Shown here one piece after another: positions 17,241-25,565 of a DNA stretch of 64,000 bases. The stretch is from UBA6115 sp964346355. Lineage in GTDB: Bacteria > Bacillota > Clostridia > Christensenellales > Aristaeellaceae. Every line of letters starts with the position of its first letter. The first letter of the stretch is position 1. Location of the stretch: positions 1 through 64,000 of the forward strand of contig CAYFUH010000004.1 in assembly GCA_964346355.1 (NCBI GenBank). Reading direction: 5' to 3'. The notes under the pieces are model-generated. The model saw nothing but the letters and a program-made list of their open reading frames with translations, was not told the origin of the DNA and made no database searches. Position numbers and translations under genes: made by a program.

Positions 17241-18884
17241 TTACTTAAAAGCGTCCTCGGTGAAACCGTAGTACTTGATTAAGCCATCGCGCAGGCCTTT
17301 TTCCGCCTTCACGAAGCGCGCGTTGATGGCTTCGTTCCAGTCGGACAGCTTGGCTTTGACGGTATCCAGCCAGTTGGCGTCGGTGCTGCCAACACCCAGC
17401 ACATCGAAGTTGGTGGCGTTCATCCACTCGTACAGGCAAGGGGTCTGGGTGCCGTCCTCGTAGATGTAGAACAGGTAGGTCTTGTCGGAGATATCCCAGA
17501 ACTGTCCCTTCTCCCACAACTCCAGCACGTACTGGAAGCCGGGCATCAGGTCTTTATCCAGATAGCGCGCGTGCTCCTTGGTGCTGCCCCAGATGGCCAT
17601 CTGCTCACTGAAGGCTTCGCCAGTCACCAGCGGGAAGGAGTCATTCAAGGAACTGCGCAGGGCGCCGTTATCAGAGTAGATAGCATCCGCCCGGGCCTGC
17701 ATGGCCTCCGTCGCACCGCACCAGTAGGAGCCAAAGGCGTAGGCCAGTTTGAACTGCTCAATCTCCTTGTCACTCCACTCGGGGTTGCCATCGTCCATGG
17801 CGTAGTTGTGAATGGCCATCGGGTCAATAACGATGCCGACGGTGTTCTCCTGATATTCGGTCGCGGGGCGCGGGTAGATGTCCCAATCATTGGATTCCAC
17901 CGCGTTCACCTTCCAGGTGCCGTCCTCATTTTTGCCGCCGCTTGCAGCGCCCAACATCCACGGGTCGCCGTCATAGCTGAGGATGTAGTTGCGGCAGAAG
18001 AAGCGGAAGCCCCACCACCAGCCGTCATCCATGACTTCCTGCGGCACGTTCTGCAGGCCAAACTGCGCCCAGATCGCGCTCTTAGCCCACTCGGGCACAT
18101 AGGCCAAGGTCTTCGCGACTTCCTCGCTGTTGAGGTCTACATAGTCGCCCTCGCCGGAATAGGTGTTCAGTTTGTAGTTGATGGCGGTTGTGCCAGTCGC
18201 GATGAAGGACAGCGGGGTATCCATCGCGCCCCAGAAGGTTTTGTTGTCAGCGCTGGTGACAAACTCGGTATACTCGTCAATATCCCAGTCCGGATCCGGC
18301 ACATCGATGTTGTTGTTCTCGGCCAGTTCCTTGTTGACATACACGCCCCAGGGCTGCATAAACTGCGGCAAGCCAGCCTGGAAGCCGTAGTAGTTCATCA
18401 GGGACATGACGGCGGGGTTGAAGGATTTGTACAGCGGGTCATCCTTGAAGGCGGACAGGTCCGCCACCAGGCCGCGGCTGACATCGCCGGACAGGTCGGT
18501 GGAGGCGTAGATGTCCGGGTACTTGCCGTGCTGCGCCTTGTAGTTCTCCATCTCCTGATACCAGGAGGTGTCGTTGCCATTGGGGTCATCCGCCTTGGCC
18601 CAAAGGTTGATCTTCACGTTGGGATACAGCTCACGGAAGGCCTTGGCCATGCCGTGGACAGCCGCCACGTTCTGGCTGGTGATGTCCTCCGGCTTCCAGT
18701 CCTTGGCGCCGATGTCCTCATAGAAGATGCTGTCGCCGGACCACACCATGATGTCAATGCTGCCGGCCGTTTCCGGGTCCAAGGTTTTGTAGAAGGGGGC
18801 CGCGTCCTCCGCGAGCGCCGGCATCAGGCCAAGGCCAAGGCACAGCGCCAGGAGAAGGCTCAGAATTTTCCGGGTTGTGAACAT
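17241..18884 (-). CDS. Extracellular solute-binding protein of a carbohydrate ABC transporter
   Basis: First gene of the glycan operon, 547 residues. The signal peptide MFTTRKILSLLLALCLGLG ends near ALA-E and has no lipobox cysteine, so membrane tethering is unclear. The mature protein resembles family 1 binding proteins for oligosaccharides: IDIMVWSGDSIFYED near the N-terminus, then GVYVNKELAENNNIDVPDPDW and WAKSAIWAQFG. It is rich in tryptophan and tyrosine, as expected for a sugar site. GGAGG lies seven bases upstream of the ATG at 18884. The frame stays open well upstream but without a ribosome-binding site. A GC-rich hairpin downstream suggests it is the most abundant product of the operon. 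Confidence 0.9.
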   Translation of the reverse strand: MFTTRKILSLLLALCLGLGLMPALAEDAAPFYKTLDPETAGSIDIMVWSGDSIFYEDIGAKDWKPEDITSQNVAAVHGMAKAFRELYPNVKINLWAKADDPNGNDTSWYQEMENYKAQHGKYPDIYASTDLSGDVSRGLVADLSAFKDDPLYKSFNPAVMSLMNYYGFQAGLPQFMQPWGVYVNKELAENNNIDVPDPDWDIDEYTEFVTSADNKTFWGAMDTPLSFIATGTTAINYKLNTYSGEGDYVDLNSEEVAKTLAYVPEWAKSAIWAQFGLQNVPQEVMDDGWWWGFRFFCRNYILSYDGDPWMLGAASGGKNEDGTWKVNAVESNDWDIYPRPATEYQENTVGIVIDPMAIHNYAMDDGNPEWSDKEIEQFKLAYAFGSYWCGATEAMQARADAIYSDNGALRSSLNDSFPLVTGEAFSEQMAIWGSTKEHARYLDKDLMPGFQYVLELWEKGQFWDISDKTYLFYIYEDGTQTPCLYEWMNATNFDVLGVGSTDANWLDTVKAKLSDWNEAINARFVKAEKGLRDGLIKYYGFTEDAFK

Positions 18885-18928
18885 TGGGTTACCTCCATTT
18901 TTATTTGATTCAAAGAGCACCTGAGCAT

Positions 18929-18970
18929 ATGATACCATCCTTTCATGTGTTTTTCGATCGTTTTCGCGAA
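18929..18970 (-). promoter_or_regulatory. Probable promoter and operator-like palindrome of the glycan operon
   Basis: On the minus strand TCGAAA (18957-18952), 17 bases, then TATCAT (18934-18929) is a moderate sigma-A promoter, giving a leader of about 40 bases. Just upstream are two similar decamers, TTTTCGATCG and TTTTCGCGAA, the second containing the palindrome TTCGCGAA (18963-18970). A LacI-type or other sugar regulator could bind there; no regulator gene is adjacent. The rest of the 283-base gap to the divergent gene shows nothing else. Confidence 0.4.
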
Positions 18971-19101
18971 TTGTTTTTGACATCTTTTCTGCCCGGCAAC
19001 ATACGAAAAGGTTTAAGTGTTTTCTTGACATACGATTGATAAATGACAAAAAGGATGGTTTCCGGCAGAGCGAAAAACAATATAAATACAATCCGCAAAA
19101 T

Positions 19102-19129
19102 TTGTCGGTTTTTCGTTTTTGTGTATACT
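19102..19129 (+). promoter_or_regulatory. Promoter of the FakA-FakB fusion gene
   Basis: TTGTCG (19102-19107), 16 bases, then TATACT (19124-19129) preceded by TGTG, an extended -10. An AAGGGG site stands before the ATG at 19168. Confidence 0.5.
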
Positions 19130-19167
19130 TTTTATAGAAGCATGATTGATGTATTGAAGGGGACGAC

Positions 19168-20937
19168 ATGAGTGAAGCAAGTGTGATACATCCAGACAGC
19201 CTGTATGCCGCGCTGGTTTCCGGCGCCAGCCGGATAGAAGCCAACCAGGACGTACTAAACCAGGCCAACGGGTTTCCGGTTCCCGACCGGGATACCGGCA
19301 GCAACCTGGCGTATTTGTTTGGCGCGATCAGGCGGCAGATGGGCCAGGGCACTAGCGTGGCTGTGCTGCTGGGCAGTTTGAGCGATATTGCCCTCAGATG
19401 GGCGCGCGGCAACAGCGGTGCCATCTTTTCACAGTATTTCAACGGCTTGTACCAGGCAGCCAGGCAAATGAACGAAGCCCTTCCCCTGCACGCGCTGGCC
19501 GTCTTGTTTCAAACAGGCTATGAGTACGCGATCAAAGCAGTGCAATCCCCCAAGGAAGGCACCATCTTAACTGCGATGCGCAGCTTTAGCGAAGCCTTCG
19601 CCGATGCCCTTGCAAAAAAGCAGGAGACAGAGGCCTTGACCGCCTCGCTTTCAACCCTGCGTGTCGCAGTGGACGGCACCAAAAACACCCTGCCCCAGCA
19701 AAAAGCGCTGCAAATGCCGGACGCGGGCGCGATGGCATTTTTGTACTTTGTGGAAGGCTTTGTGGATTCCATCGTAAGCGGCGCACCGGTGCCAGTACAA
19801 GACAGCGCTGCCATTGATATCACGCAGGAGATAAGCCATATTCACAGCGATGAGGTGCTGACCCACCGCTACTGCACCGAGGTGCTGCTGGAAAAAGCCG
19901 GCACAGCGCCCCTGCAGACAAAAGTGCATGAAGTGCTGTTTGGTCTGGGCGACTCCCAGGTGGTATCTGAAACCGACAGCCTGCTGCGCGCGCATGTGCA
20001 CAGCAACCACCCGGATCAGGTTGTGGACGCGCTGTCCGCCTTTGGACGCATGGTTGAAGTCAAGGCGGATGATATGACCTGCCAGCAGGCCCTCTCCCGC
20101 GATTATCCGGGGCAAACGGCGCTTGTGATCGATTCCATCGCGGATGTGCCCGACAGCCTGCTGTCTGAGCACGTGTACCGTCTTCCCCTGAACCTGTTGA
20201 TGGACGGCGTTTCCTATCAGGACAAACGCACCATGTCAGCCAGGCGGGTCAAGGAAAACCGCGCGCGCATCAGCAGCTCGCAGCTAAACCGCAGCGAGGT
20301 AAGCGCCTTTTTGGATCCCATCCTCTGCCGTTATGACAGGGTGCTCATCCTGTGCGTATCCTCCAGGATGTCGGGCTTGTATGACCGTTTTATGGAATAC
20401 AAAAGGGCGCACCCTGACCGGGACATCACGCTGGTGGACAGCCGGCTCAACTCCGGCGCCCAGGGGCTGCTGACCCTTTATGCCAGCAAGATGCAAAAAG
20501 AAGGTATGGCGCCGCAGGACATCGCAGCCAGGCTGGAAGCCCTGCGCTTGCGCACCAAAATCTACGTCAGTGTGCCTGATCTTTCAGCCATGGTATCCTC
20601 CGGCCGTTTAAACCGGCGAATCGGCAAACTGCTGATGGCACTGCGCTTTTTGCCGCTTATCACCATCAACCCAAAAGGCGAGGGCAGCATTACCGGCCTC
20701 ACCTTCTCCCAAAAAGCCAACCAGCAGTTGTTGCTGAACAAATTGAAGAAAGCCCAGGTGGCGGAATACGCCCTGGTGTACGCGGGGGACCCCGCGCGGG
20801 CACGCCAGGCCGCGACAGCCATCCGCGACGCCTTGGGCCAGGAGCCTGCCTATATCAGCGATATCTCAAGCGTCGTATCCCTCTTCGCGGGCGAGGGCGC
20901 CTATGCCGTTGCCTATATTGAAAAGGAGCCGTCATGA
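19168..20937 (+). CDS. FakA-FakB-type fusion: DAK2 (DhaL-like) kinase domain with DegV fatty-acid-binding domain
   Basis: 589 residues joining two proteins that normally work as a pair. The N-terminal 200 residues are a DAK2 domain: VPDRDTGSN (38-46) matches the Mg-ATP loop PDGDTGTN, and ARGNSGAIFSQ follows near 75. A FakA middle domain runs to about 310. The last 280 residues are a DegV domain starting at LVIDSIADVPDSLL, with VSSGRLNRRIGK in place of the usual KGGRI motif. FakA phosphorylates a fatty acid held by FakB, so the fusion would make acyl-phosphate for phospholipid synthesis on one chain. The glycine between the two loop aspartates is arginine here. The last codons overlap the next gene. 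Confidence 0.85.
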   Translation: MSEASVIHPDSLYAALVSGASRIEANQDVLNQANGFPVPDRDTGSNLAYLFGAIRRQMGQGTSVAVLLGSLSDIALRWARGNSGAIFSQYFNGLYQAARQMNEALPLHALAVLFQTGYEYAIKAVQSPKEGTILTAMRSFSEAFADALAKKQETEALTASLSTLRVAVDGTKNTLPQQKALQMPDAGAMAFLYFVEGFVDSIVSGAPVPVQDSAAIDITQEISHIHSDEVLTHRYCTEVLLEKAGTAPLQTKVHEVLFGLGDSQVVSETDSLLRAHVHSNHPDQVVDALSAFGRMVEVKADDMTCQQALSRDYPGQTALVIDSIADVPDSLLSEHVYRLPLNLLMDGVSYQDKRTMSARRVKENRARISSSQLNRSEVSAFLDPILCRYDRVLILCVSSRMSGLYDRFMEYKRAHPDRDITLVDSRLNSGAQGLLTLYASKMQKEGMAPQDIAARLEALRLRTKIYVSVPDLSAMVSSGRLNRRIGKLLMALRFLPLITINPKGEGSITGLTFSQKANQQLLLNKLKKAQVAEYALVYAGDPARARQAATAIRDALGQEPAYISDISSVVSLFAGEGAYAVAYIEKEPS

Positions 20938-21698
20938 TCCTGTCTTTTGTATTCACTGCCTTCATCGTGCTGGCCGGCTTCGTGGTGGTCAACCGCGTCG
21001 CCGCGCGGATGAAAAAGCATGATGTCCTTGACATCTTCTGGGGCCTTGGGTTCGTGCTGTCAGCGCTTACCTCCTATTTGCTTGGCCCAAAGCCGGCTGC
21101 CGGGCTGTTGATGACGGTCTTGACCTGCATCTGGGGCAGCCGCCTAAGCGCACACCTGGCCGCGCGCAACCTGAACAAACCGGAGGACTTCCGCTACAAA
21201 GAAAAGCGTGAAACATGGAAAAACAATTTTGAGCTTACGGTGTTTGTGCGCATGTATGTAAGCCAGTTCGCACTGAACCTGATCATCGGGCTGCCGGTGA
21301 TATATATCAACCTGTCGGCAAAGGCAAACGTGAACGCCTTCACATGGTTAGGCTGCCTCATCTGGCTAGTTGGCATGGTGTTTGAGGTGGTGGGTGACGC
21401 CCAGCTTAAGCGGCACATGAAAACTAATCGGGGCACCCTCATCACCACCGGCTTATGGCGCTATACCCGCCACCCCAATTACTTTGGCGAAAGCCTGGTC
21501 TGGTGGGGCATATATGTGATCAGCCTGTCGGGCGGCCTGAGCAACTGGTGGCTCATCATCAGCCCGCTGACCATTACCTGCTTCTTGCTCTTCATCAGCG
21601 GGGTGCCCTTGCTTGAGGAAAAAATGAAAACCCGCCCCGGCTGGGCGGACTACGCACGGCGCACCAGCAAGTTCTTTCCCCTGCCGCCCAAGAAATAA
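20934..21698 (+). CDS. DUF1295 / steroid 5-alpha-reductase-like membrane protein
   Basis: 254 residues with about six to seven membrane helices. The family signature near the C-terminus is TTGLWRYTRHPNYFGE, followed by WWGIYVISL and the end PLLEEKMKTRPGWADYARRTSKF. Members resemble isoprenylcysteine methyltransferase and 5-alpha reductase folds, but the bacterial substrate is generally unknown; some act on lipids. The ATG overlaps the preceding stop as ATGA, so it is translated with the fatty-acid kinase fusion, which makes a lipid-related role plausible. Confidence 0.85.
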   Translation: MILSFVFTAFIVLAGFVVVNRVAARMKKHDVLDIFWGLGFVLSALTSYLLGPKPAAGLLMTVLTCIWGSRLSAHLAARNLNKPEDFRYKEKRETWKNNFELTVFVRMYVSQFALNLIIGLPVIYINLSAKANVNAFTWLGCLIWLVGMVFEVVGDAQLKRHMKTNRGTLITTGLWRYTRHPNYFGESLVWWGIYVISLSGGLSNWWLIISPLTITCFLLFISGVPLLEEKMKTRPGWADYARRTSKFFPLPPKK

Positions 21699-21717
21699 GA
21701 GTTTTTCAACAAAATAA

Positions 21718-21748
21718 AGAGAGGCCCGCTTTGGCGCCTCTCTGTTTT
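21718..21748. terminator. Bidirectional terminator between DUF1295 gene and malic enzyme
   Basis: Stem AGAGAGGC/GCCTCTCT with a ten-base loop. It is followed by GTTTT on the plus strand and by TTTATTTTG on the minus strand, so it can end both convergent transcripts. Confidence 0.85.
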
Positions 21749-21765
21749 AACAGGGTCGTTTTTGC

Positions 21766-22941
21766 TTATTTCCGCGCGACGCCGGTGTCCCGCGCGGCCT
21801 GGGCGACCGCCTTGGCCACGGTCTCCCCTACGCGGGGGTCAAAAGCCTGCGGGATGATGAAGTCCTCGTTCAACTCCTCATCTGACACCAGGCTGGCGAT
21901 GGCATAGCTGGCTGCCAGGTTCATCTGCTCGTTAATCTGGGAGGCACGCACATCCAGCGCGCCGCGGAAGATGCCGGGGAAGGCCAGCACGTTGTTGATC
22001 TGGTTGGGGAAGTCGCTGCGGCCGGTGCCGACCACGCGGGCGCCCCCCTCTTTGGCCTCGTCCGGATAGATTTCCGGCACGGGGTTGGCCATCGGGAAGA
22101 GGATGGCGTCCTTGGCCATGGATTTGACCATGTCCACGCTCACCAGCCCGGGGCCGGAGACACCCAGGAACATGTCCGCGTCCACCATGGCGTCCGCCAG
22201 CGTGCCCTGCTTTTTCCCGGGGTTGATGCGCTTGCACAGCTCGGCCTGGTCCTGCGCCAGATCCCCGCGCCCGTCGTACAGGATGCCTTTGCGGTTGACC
22301 AGGTACATCTCCGGCCCCGCGCCCATGGCCAGCAGGTGCTTGGCGATGGCGATGCCGGCAGCGCCCGCACCGGAGATGACGATCTTTAAGTTACCGATGT
22401 CCTTTTTGACCAGTTTGAGCGCGTTGATGACCGCCGCGCCCGCGACAATGGCAGTGCCGTGCTGGTCATCATGAAAAATCGGGATGTCGCACAGCTCCTG
22501 CAGGCGCTTTTCAATCTCAAAGCAGCGGGGGGCGGCGATGTCCTCCAGGTTGATGCCGCCAAAGGAGCCGGAGATCAAGTAGATGGTGCGGACAATTTCG
22601 TCCACATCCTTGCTGCGGATGCACAAAGGGAAGGCGTCCACGCCGCCGAAGGTCTTAAACAGCGCGCACTTGCCTTCCATGACGGGCATGCCCGCTTCCG
22701 GACCGATATCACCCAGGCCCAAAACAGCGGTGCCGTCGGTCACCACCAACACCAGGTTGTTGCGGCGGGTCAGGTCAAAGGACAGGTTGTAATCCTCCTT
22801 TATGGCCAGGCAGGGCGCCGCGACGCCGGGGGTATAGGCCAGGGACAGATCCTTCGCGTTGTTGACGGGCGCGCGGGAGATGACCTCGATCTTCCCGCCC
22901 CATTCCTTGTGCAGACGCAGCGCTTCTTTTTGTGTATCCAA
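21766..22941 (-). CDS. Malic enzyme (malate to pyruvate and CO2, NAD(P)-linked)
   Basis: The 391-residue short bacterial form without a phosphotransacetylase extension. Visible features are the catalytic tyrosine in LAYTPGV (Y36), the lysine in GKCALFK (K91), metal ligands in NLEDI (132-133) and FHDDQHG (158-159), and the dinucleotide loop SGAGAAGIA (190-198). The coenzyme cannot be decided from sequence alone. The start codon is TTG, supported by AGGAGG nine bases upstream and by homology of MDTQKEALRLHKEWGGKIEV. It is transcribed alone from its own promoter and ends at a terminator shared with the convergent gene. Confidence 0.95.
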   Translation of the reverse strand: MDTQKEALRLHKEWGGKIEVISRAPVNNAKDLSLAYTPGVAAPCLAIKEDYNLSFDLTRRNNLVLVVTDGTAVLGLGDIGPEAGMPVMEGKCALFKTFGGVDAFPLCIRSKDVDEIVRTIYLISGSFGGINLEDIAAPRCFEIEKRLQELCDIPIFHDDQHGTAIVAGAAVINALKLVKKDIGNLKIVISGAGAAGIAIAKHLLAMGAGPEMYLVNRKGILYDGRGDLAQDQAELCKRINPGKKQGTLADAMVDADMFLGVSGPGLVSVDMVKSMAKDAILFPMANPVPEIYPDEAKEGGARVVGTGRSDFPNQINNVLAFPGIFRGALDVRASQINEQMNLAASYAIASLVSDEELNEDFIIPQAFDPRVGETVAKAVAQAARDTGVARK

Positions 22942-22983
22942 GTTTGCTGTCCTCCTGATTTTGATTGAGTTAATACAACAAAA

Positions 22984-23012
22984 ATGCTAACACAGCCAAT
23001 GGGGGCTGTCAA
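22984..23012 (-). promoter_or_regulatory. Promoter of the malic enzyme gene
   Basis: Minus-strand TTGACA (23012-23007), 17 bases, then TAGCAT (22989-22984). The leader is about 40 bases. Confidence 0.7.
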
Positions 23013-23077
23013 TCAAAAGGCATGGGTGCTTCATTGCAGGGATTCTTTGATTTTACAATGTTTTCGCGCCAAATCAA

Positions 23078-23106
23078 TTGAGCAAACCAGCCGCATCTGC
23101 TAAGAT
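23078..23106 (+). promoter_or_regulatory. Promoter of the MFS-rlmI pair
   Basis: TTGAGC (23078-23083), 17 bases, TAAGAT (23101-23106). Transcription would start near 23113, which rules out an ATG at 23113 as a normal start and supports the ATG at 23134 behind GGAGGGGG. Confidence 0.65.
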
Positions 23107-23133
23107 AATGCGATGAACCACAGGAGGGGGCAG

Positions 23134-24330
23134 ATGAATCAGAATGCGGAGCCAGGCCAATCAGCCAGGCTGTTGTTTTATGTCACCGCGCTGTTTTGGT
23201 GCGCGCAGTACAGCTACACCCAATATATCAACCCGGAATTGATTCGGATGGGCGCCAGCGGCCTGTTCATGGGCATGGTGGCGGGCGCTTATGGCTTTAC
23301 GCAGATGGTGCTGCGCATCCCGCTTGGCATCATGGCCGACCGCATCGGGCGGCAAAAGCCGTTTGTGGTCATCGGCTGCCTGCTGTCCGCACTCGCCTGC
23401 GCCGGGTTTTTGCTGATGTACACCCCCTCTGGCTTTTTGATTTCCAGGGGTTTGGCCGGCGTTGGTTCCGCGGCCTGGGTGTCCTTTACGGTGCTGTACA
23501 GCGCTTATTTCCCGCACCATGAAGGCCCGCGGCGCATCTCCCACTTAAACGCAGCCAATATGTCAGGGCGCTTGGTGGGTTTCTTCCTGGTTCTCTTCAT
23601 CATCCCCCGCCTGGGCGTTAAATCCTCCTTCAGCTTCAGCTTAGCGGCCGCCCTGCTGGCCTTCTTCCTCAGCACGACGCTCAAAGAGCCGCGCCATGTC
23701 AAACAGGGCATCCGCTTAAAGGATATTGTGCTGGTGGCCCGGGATAAATACCTGATCGCCTGCTCCATTGTGGGCATTTTGACCCAGGTGGTGGCCTTCA
23801 ACACCTATTACGGCTTCACCGTCAACGTGGCCAAGCGCCTGGGCGCGGCGGACGCGATGCTCACCTGGCTTAACATCGCCCTTTTAATTCCCACCATTTT
23901 GATGAACCTGCTGCTGACCAAAACCCTGCTTGCCCGCTTTAGCGCGCGCGTGCTGGTCTGCATAGGCTTCCTGCTGGGCGCAGTCTACTGCGTCCTGGTG
24001 CCGATGGCACAAAACATGACGCAGCTGCTGCTCCTTCAAATCCTGGGCGGCAGCTCCAGCACCCTGACCTTTGGCGTGCTCATTGGCCAAAGCGTGCGGG
24101 ACATCCGCCAGGAGATGCGCGCGGTGGCCATGGGCTTTTACCAGGCCGTGTACGGCATCGGCATGACGCTGGGCCCGGTGTTGATGGGCGTCTTGATTGA
24201 CACAAGCGGCCTTGACAACGCGTTTTTCGCGGTGGCGGGTTTCGCGCTCCTCTCCGGTGTCCTGTCCTACTACCTGCTCAACATTCCGCCCCAAAACCAA
24301 CCAAACTTGAAAGAAGAGGCATATGAGTAA
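23134..24330 (+). CDS. Major facilitator superfamily transporter
   Basis: 398 residues with about twelve transmembrane segments. The loop between helices 2 and 3 carries the MFS motif as GIMADRIGRQKPF. Overall it resembles drug or sugar efflux MFS carriers, and the substrate cannot be told. The first ATG in frame (23113) would sit on the transcription start; the ATG at 23134 has GGAGGGGG directly upstream. The stop overlaps the start of the rRNA methyltransferase gene by eight bases, which links their expression but does not suggest a common function. Confidence 0.88.
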   Translation: MNQNAEPGQSARLLFYVTALFWCAQYSYTQYINPELIRMGASGLFMGMVAGAYGFTQMVLRIPLGIMADRIGRQKPFVVIGCLLSALACAGFLLMYTPSGFLISRGLAGVGSAAWVSFTVLYSAYFPHHEGPRRISHLNAANMSGRLVGFFLVLFIIPRLGVKSSFSFSLAAALLAFFLSTTLKEPRHVKQGIRLKDIVLVARDKYLIACSIVGILTQVVAFNTYYGFTVNVAKRLGAADAMLTWLNIALLIPTILMNLLLTKTLLARFSARVLVCIGFLLGAVYCVLVPMAQNMTQLLLLQILGGSSSTLTFGVLIGQSVRDIRQEMRAVAMGFYQAVYGIGMTLGPVLMGVLIDTSGLDNAFFAVAGFALLSGVLSYYLLNIPPQNQPNLKEEAYE

Positions 24331-25495
24331 ACGGGTCTATTTAAAACCAGTCAAGGAAAAACGGGTCATGAACGGCCACCCCTGGGTCTTCGCCAGCGAC
24401 ATTGACCGCGCGGAACGGGGCGTGCGTCCCGGCGACATCGTCACCGTGGTGGCTGCGCGCGGCCGTCCCATCGGCATGGCATTGTACAACTCCCACTCCC
24501 AGATCACGCTGCGCATGCTCACAGACCGGGAGATGGACATTGACGCAGGCTTCATCAAGGAACGGGTGCGCCAGGCCATCAGCCTGCGCCGCCAGCTGGG
24601 CATCTTGGGTGCCTGCCGCTTAATCAACGCGGAAAGCGACGGCCTGCCCGCGGTGATTGTAGACCAGTACGCGGATGTGCTGAGTGTGCAGATCCTTTCC
24701 TTAGGCATGGCCAACTTCCAGCAGGACATTGTGGATACCCTGGTGGAAGCGCTCAAGCCGCGGGGCATCTGGGAGCGCAATGACGTACCCGTGCGCAGGC
24801 TGGAAGGCATGGAGCAGTCTACCGGCCTGTTATATGGCGAGGTGCCCGAGCAGGTGCAGGTGACAGAAAACGGCCTGACCATTCTGGTGGACGTGAAACG
24901 CGGCCAGAAAACCGGCTATTTCCTCGACCAGCGGGAGAACCGCGCCGCCATCGCGCCCTTTTGCAGGGACGCTAAAGTGCTGGACATCTGCACGCATACG
25001 GGCTCCTTCGCGCTGCACGCAGCGCACTATGGCGCGAAGGATATCACCGCGGTGGATATCTCCGAAACGGCGATTGACTGCGCAAAGGACAACGCCAAGG
25101 CGAACGGCTTCACCAATATCGATTTTGTGACAGCCAACGCGTTTGACTATCTGCGCCAGCAGTCCGATGCGGGCGCGCGCTATGACCTGATCATCTTGGA
25201 CCCGCCCGCCTTTGCCAAGAACAAGGCCGCGCTGCACGGTGCCTTCAAGGGCTATAAAGAGATCAACCTGCGGGCGCTGAAAATGCTGGAACCGGGCGGC
25301 ATCCTGGTCACCTGCTCCTGCTCCCAGGCCATGCAGCCGCCGCTGTTTTTGGACATGCTGCAGCAGGCAGCCACGGACGCGCGGGTTGGCATCCAGGTGT
25401 TGGATTGGCGGGGACCTGCCAAGGATCACCCCATGCTGCCCGCCGCGCCGGAGACCAACTACCTAAAATGCGTCTTTTTGCGGGTGGTGAAATAA
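24323..25495 (+). CDS. rlmI: 23S rRNA (cytosine-C5) methyltransferase, RlmI family
   Basis: 390 residues. The N-terminal PUA domain (about 1-75, with NGHPWVFASDI) binds RNA. A middle segment is followed by a SAM-dependent methyltransferase fold: VLDICTHTGSFALHAA (motif I, near 215), VDISETAIDCAKDNAKAN, LIILDPPAFAKNK (motif IV) and VTCSCSQ (motif VI, with the catalytic-type cysteine). E. coli RlmI methylates C1962 of 23S rRNA; the target here is inferred. The AAGAGG site lies inside the MFS gene end. Confidence 0.9.
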   Translation: MSKRVYLKPVKEKRVMNGHPWVFASDIDRAERGVRPGDIVTVVAARGRPIGMALYNSHSQITLRMLTDREMDIDAGFIKERVRQAISLRRQLGILGACRLINAESDGLPAVIVDQYADVLSVQILSLGMANFQQDIVDTLVEALKPRGIWERNDVPVRRLEGMEQSTGLLYGEVPEQVQVTENGLTILVDVKRGQKTGYFLDQRENRAAIAPFCRDAKVLDICTHTGSFALHAAHYGAKDITAVDISETAIDCAKDNAKANGFTNIDFVTANAFDYLRQQSDAGARYDLIILDPPAFAKNKAALHGAFKGYKEINLRALKMLEPGGILVTCSCSQAMQPPLFLDMLQQAATDARVGIQVLDWRGPAKDHPMLPAAPETNYLKCVFLRVVK

Positions 25496-25505
25496 GCCCG
25501 CTTCC

Positions 25506-25534
25506 TTGCCCCAACAGGGTTTCCTCTGTATAAT
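25506..25534 (+). promoter_or_regulatory. Promoter of glnS-gltX
   Basis: TTGCCC (25506-25511), 17 bases, perfect TATAAT (25529-25534). The leader is short (about 25 bases), with no T-box or other leader structure, so synthesis is probably not controlled by uncharged tRNA. Confidence 0.7.
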
Positions 25535-25565
25535 ACGCGTATAGCAAGAAAGGGCGTAGACTGCG

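Noticed and set aside
17571..18908. Long plus-strand frame opposite the solute-binding protein gene
   Set aside because: It mirrors the GC-rich third positions of the real gene, lacks a promoter or ribosome-binding site, and matches no family.
25501..25565. T-box riboswitch before glnS
   Set aside because: The leader is only about 25 bases and lacks the T-box sequence.
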